From positions 248,001 to 312,000 of the forward strand of contig NZ_CP020946.1 of assembly GCF_002208115.1 (NCBI RefSeq): 64,000 nucleotides of DNA. The letters run 5' to 3'. The position numbers and the translations under genes were made by a program. The notes below the pieces were generated by a model. The model was not told the origin of the DNA. It was given only the letters and a program-made list of their open reading frames with translations, and did no database searches. Shown piece after piece: positions 62,464 to 64,000 of this stretch. The stretch is from Bdellovibrio bacteriovorus. Lineage in GTDB: Bacteria; Bdellovibrionota; Bdellovibrionia; Bdellovibrionales; Bdellovibrionaceae. How positions within the stretch are numbered: the first letter of the stretch is position 1; every line of letters starts with the position of its first letter.

Positions 62464-62590
62464 AGAAACCTCCTGTGAGGTGAATATGCTCCGAAATCGA
62501 GGAAACTTTTAATACATACAAAAGAACTTATTATACAAAAAATGAATCAACCGGAGGCCGACCGCGCATAACGAAGTCGGCCCGGGAAGG

Positions 62591-63397
62591 CTATTTCAGA
62601 CGGAACGAGGCCGAAAGGGGCTTGTGGTCCGAGGTTTCGATATTGTTGTGCAGGGTTGTGGAAGTGGCTTCCAGCCCGCGGACGTAGATGTGATCCAGTT
62701 TGAACCTGCGGTTGTCGTTGGCAAACGGCAGCTTCTTCATCTTGAGTTTTCCAAGGATTTCATCAAGATAGGCCAAGCGTTCGCCATTCCAGGAATTGAA
62801 GTCCCCGGCAAAAATCAGCGGACCGTCGTGTTTTTTCAGGAAAGCCGCGACCTGTTCGATCTGCTCGCGGTTGTGTTTGTTGGCCACGAAATTCAAACCG
62901 TGGATGTTCGCAACCCACAATGTGAACGGGCTGTTGGCGATGGCGTATTCGCTGACCAGCACCATTTTCGGGGTTTTGATCACGGGTTCGCGACCCGGGC
63001 TGCGCAGGAAGTGAACCATGGACGGGCGCGCGTAAGAGCCATTCATGACGCCGGTCTGATCGCCGTCTTTTTCCAGGAAACTTGTGGCAAAATCCCAGCA
63101 ATAGTTCTTCTGGCGCAGGATCACGTTCGGAACGTAAGAATCAATCATGCCTTCCTGAATCAGGATCAGATCGTTTTTGGGAACAAAATATTCAAAGTCG
63201 CGGGCCCAGCGGTCTTTGGCTTCGGCTTTTTTGATGTTCCACACGAACAGGTCAAAGTTGGACGGCAGAAACTCGTGCTGGCATTGGCCAAACTGAGTGT
63301 GAACGTCTTTGTCTGCGGGAATTTCGTTTTGCACCTCTTCGGCGAACGCGAATGAGGACACGGACAGGGTCAGCGCCAGGATCAATCCCTTGATCAT
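62591..63397 (-). CDS. Secreted endonuclease/exonuclease/phosphatase-family protein
   Basis: 268 residues from the ATG at 63397. Signal peptide MIKGLILALTLSVSSFAFA. The DNase I-like EEP fold reads FDLFVWNIKKA (Asn), LILIQEGMID (metal Glu), LWVANIHGLNF, LIFAGDFNSWNG (catalytic D-x-N), FKLDHIYVRG and TSDHKPLSASF (catalytic D-H), so all active-site elements are present. It could be a secreted nuclease or a phosphodiesterase of lipids such as sphingomyelinase; which one is open. Sits after the terminator of a GNAT gene. Confidence 0.87.
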   Translation of the reverse strand: MIKGLILALTLSVSSFAFAEEVQNEIPADKDVHTQFGQCQHEFLPSNFDLFVWNIKKAEAKDRWARDFEYFVPKNDLILIQEGMIDSYVPNVILRQKNYCWDFATSFLEKDGDQTGVMNGSYARPSMVHFLRSPGREPVIKTPKMVLVSEYAIANSPFTLWVANIHGLNFVANKHNREQIEQVAAFLKKHDGPLIFAGDFNSWNGERLAYLDEILGKLKMKKLPFANDNRRFKLDHIYVRGLEATSTTLHNNIETSDHKPLSASFRLK

Positions 63398-63416
63398 TTT
63401 TTGCTCCTTGCAAAAA

Positions 63417-63440
63417 AAGCCCCTCATCAGTGAAGGGCTT
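63417..63440 (-). terminator. Terminator of the GNAT gene
   Basis: Ten-pair stem AAGCCCCTCA / TGAAGGGCTT (63417-63426, 63431-63440) with one G-U pair in the minus-strand RNA and a seven-A run on the plus strand giving U7 after it. Confidence 0.85.
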
Positions 63441-63447
63441 TAGGATT

Positions 63448-63972
63448 TTAAACTTTCTTTTCAAGGACTGTGAACTGCAGTCCTTCGACTTTCGGAATTC
63501 CGAAGCGTTCATCACCGTAAGGGAACGGCTTGGTTTCCTTGGTGTTGCGGAAGCCATGCTTTTCGTACCACTTGATCAGCTCTGTGCGAACGGAAATCAC
63601 TGTCATGAAAATGGTAGTACAATCCCAGAATTGCGCAAGAGCCTCTGACTCATTGAGCAACAATTTTCCGAGTCCTTTCGACTGTAATTCAGGAGCCACG
63701 GTCAGCATGCCCAGATACATTTTTGAACCTTGTTTTTCGACGTGGACACAACCCAGAAGATCACCGTTGTCGTCATCTTCCGCCACCAAAATCACGGACT
63801 CTTCCTTGTCGATCAGTGCCTGAATGCCTTCAGCATCCACACGCTGTCCATCCAACAAGTCAGCCTCTGTCGTCCACCCTTGTTTGGAACTGTCCCCGCG
63901 ATAAGCGGAATTAACCAGTTCAACCAAATCTTCAATGTGACTATGATCAGCCTGAGTAAATTCAATATGCAT
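63448..63972 (-). CDS. GNAT-family N-acetyltransferase
   Basis: 174 residues from the ATG at 63972, with GGGGGA just upstream. GNAT core: LVELVNSAYRGDSSKQGWTTEADLLDGQRV at the start, GDLLGCVHVEKQGSKMYLGMLTVAPELQSKGLGKLLLNESEALA (acetyl-CoA loop Q-S-K-G-L-G-K) and VISVRTELIKWYEKHGFRNTKETKPFP. The W-T-T-E-A start segment is typical of a subgroup widespread in bacteria and fungi. Acceptor unknown. Last gene before the window edge. Confidence 0.92.
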   Translation of the reverse strand: MHIEFTQADHSHIEDLVELVNSAYRGDSSKQGWTTEADLLDGQRVDAEGIQALIDKEESVILVAEDDDNGDLLGCVHVEKQGSKMYLGMLTVAPELQSKGLGKLLLNESEALAQFWDCTTIFMTVISVRTELIKWYEKHGFRNTKETKPFPYGDERFGIPKVEGLQFTVLEKKV

Positions 63973-63982
63973 AGCTTCCCCC

Positions 63983-64000
63983 AAAAGGTACCTGCTTACT
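63983..64000. repeat. GGTACC-containing dispersed repeat, copy 2 (runs off the window)
   Basis: AAAAGGTACCTGCTTACT, identical over 18 bases to 42447-42464, starting 10 bases upstream of the GNAT start codon and cut by the window end. It may overlap that gene's promoter or mark a repeat that continues beyond. Confidence 0.75.

Overview
The window reads as a chromosomal segment of a Bdellovibrio, most likely B. bacteriovorus or a close relative. The evidence is a GC content near 50 %, many small secreted and lipoprotein genes without wide homologues, frequent TTG/GTG starts behind strong GGAGG sites, a fused SpeD-SpeE polyamine enzyme, and a deaminase matching the family I recall being named after Bdellovibrio protein Bd3614. 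No phage, insertion sequence, CRISPR array, tRNA or rRNA was seen. The only RNA gene recognised is RNase P RNA (rnpB).

Layout. 1-8.5 kb: an ArsR regulator with an SRPBCC protein (cut by the window edge), an MBL-fold hydrolase, a three-gene envelope operon containing a phosphoesterase lipoprotein, a CoA-binding protein, a zinc-ribbon protein, an MFS transporter and an aldo/keto reductase. 8.5-10.9 kb: two divergent small operons of SRPBCC, VOC, DUF1428 and DoxX-like proteins. 10.8-14.5 kb: a three-gene phosphorelay (PAS kinase, stand-alone receiver, receiver-GAF-kinase-receiver hybrid). 14.7-21 kb: a secreted six-repeat lectin-like propeller, an AbgT transporter, an alkyltransferase-like DNA repair protein, an extensin-like lipoprotein, a zinc-finger/YbjQ-like protein and an L,D-transpeptidase. 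21-31 kb: a DTW-domain tRNA enzyme, an ABC-F ATPase with a degenerate second half, a zincin-like lipoprotein, a one-domain asparaginase, a Gre-like factor, and Hsp20 coupled to a 58-residue membrane peptide. 31-42.5 kb: a GT39-type glycosyltransferase, a UbiG-like methyltransferase, a B12-binding radical SAM protein, a secreted M28 peptidase, a LysR regulator divergent from an HPF/BON pair, and outer-membrane-type proteins. 42.5-49 kb: Fe superoxide dismutase, SpeD-SpeE, an RlmK-like rRNA methyltransferase divergent from the deaminase, a hybrid kinase and two small secreted proteins. 49.3-58 kb: rnpB, a secreted S33 hydrolase, a three-gene envelope operon (permuted papain-like lipoprotein, unknown lipoprotein, exported phospholipase D) and an M3 peptidase. 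58-64 kb: two GNATs, a GST, a complete ABC-2 exporter operon and a secreted DNase I-like nuclease.

How the genes fit together. Much of the window is an outward-facing hydrolase and envelope toolkit (phosphoesterase, L,D-transpeptidase, extensin-like protein, M28 and S33 peptidases, papain-like and phospholipase D proteins, nuclease, lectin). That suits an organism that lives by degrading other bacteria. It is mixed with sensory kinases and stress or small-molecule housekeeping genes (Hsp20, SOD, ATL, VOC, SRPBCC, GST).

Points that deserve most attention: the Bd3614-type deaminase divergent from an rRNA methyltransferase, the papain/lipoprotein/phospholipase operon, the Hsp20-linked membrane peptide with a sigma-32-like promoter, the six-blade lectin, and a dispersed GGTACC-containing repeat (42447 and the right window edge) with a neighbouring REP-like palindrome. 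Domain names come from reading motifs, not from database searches.
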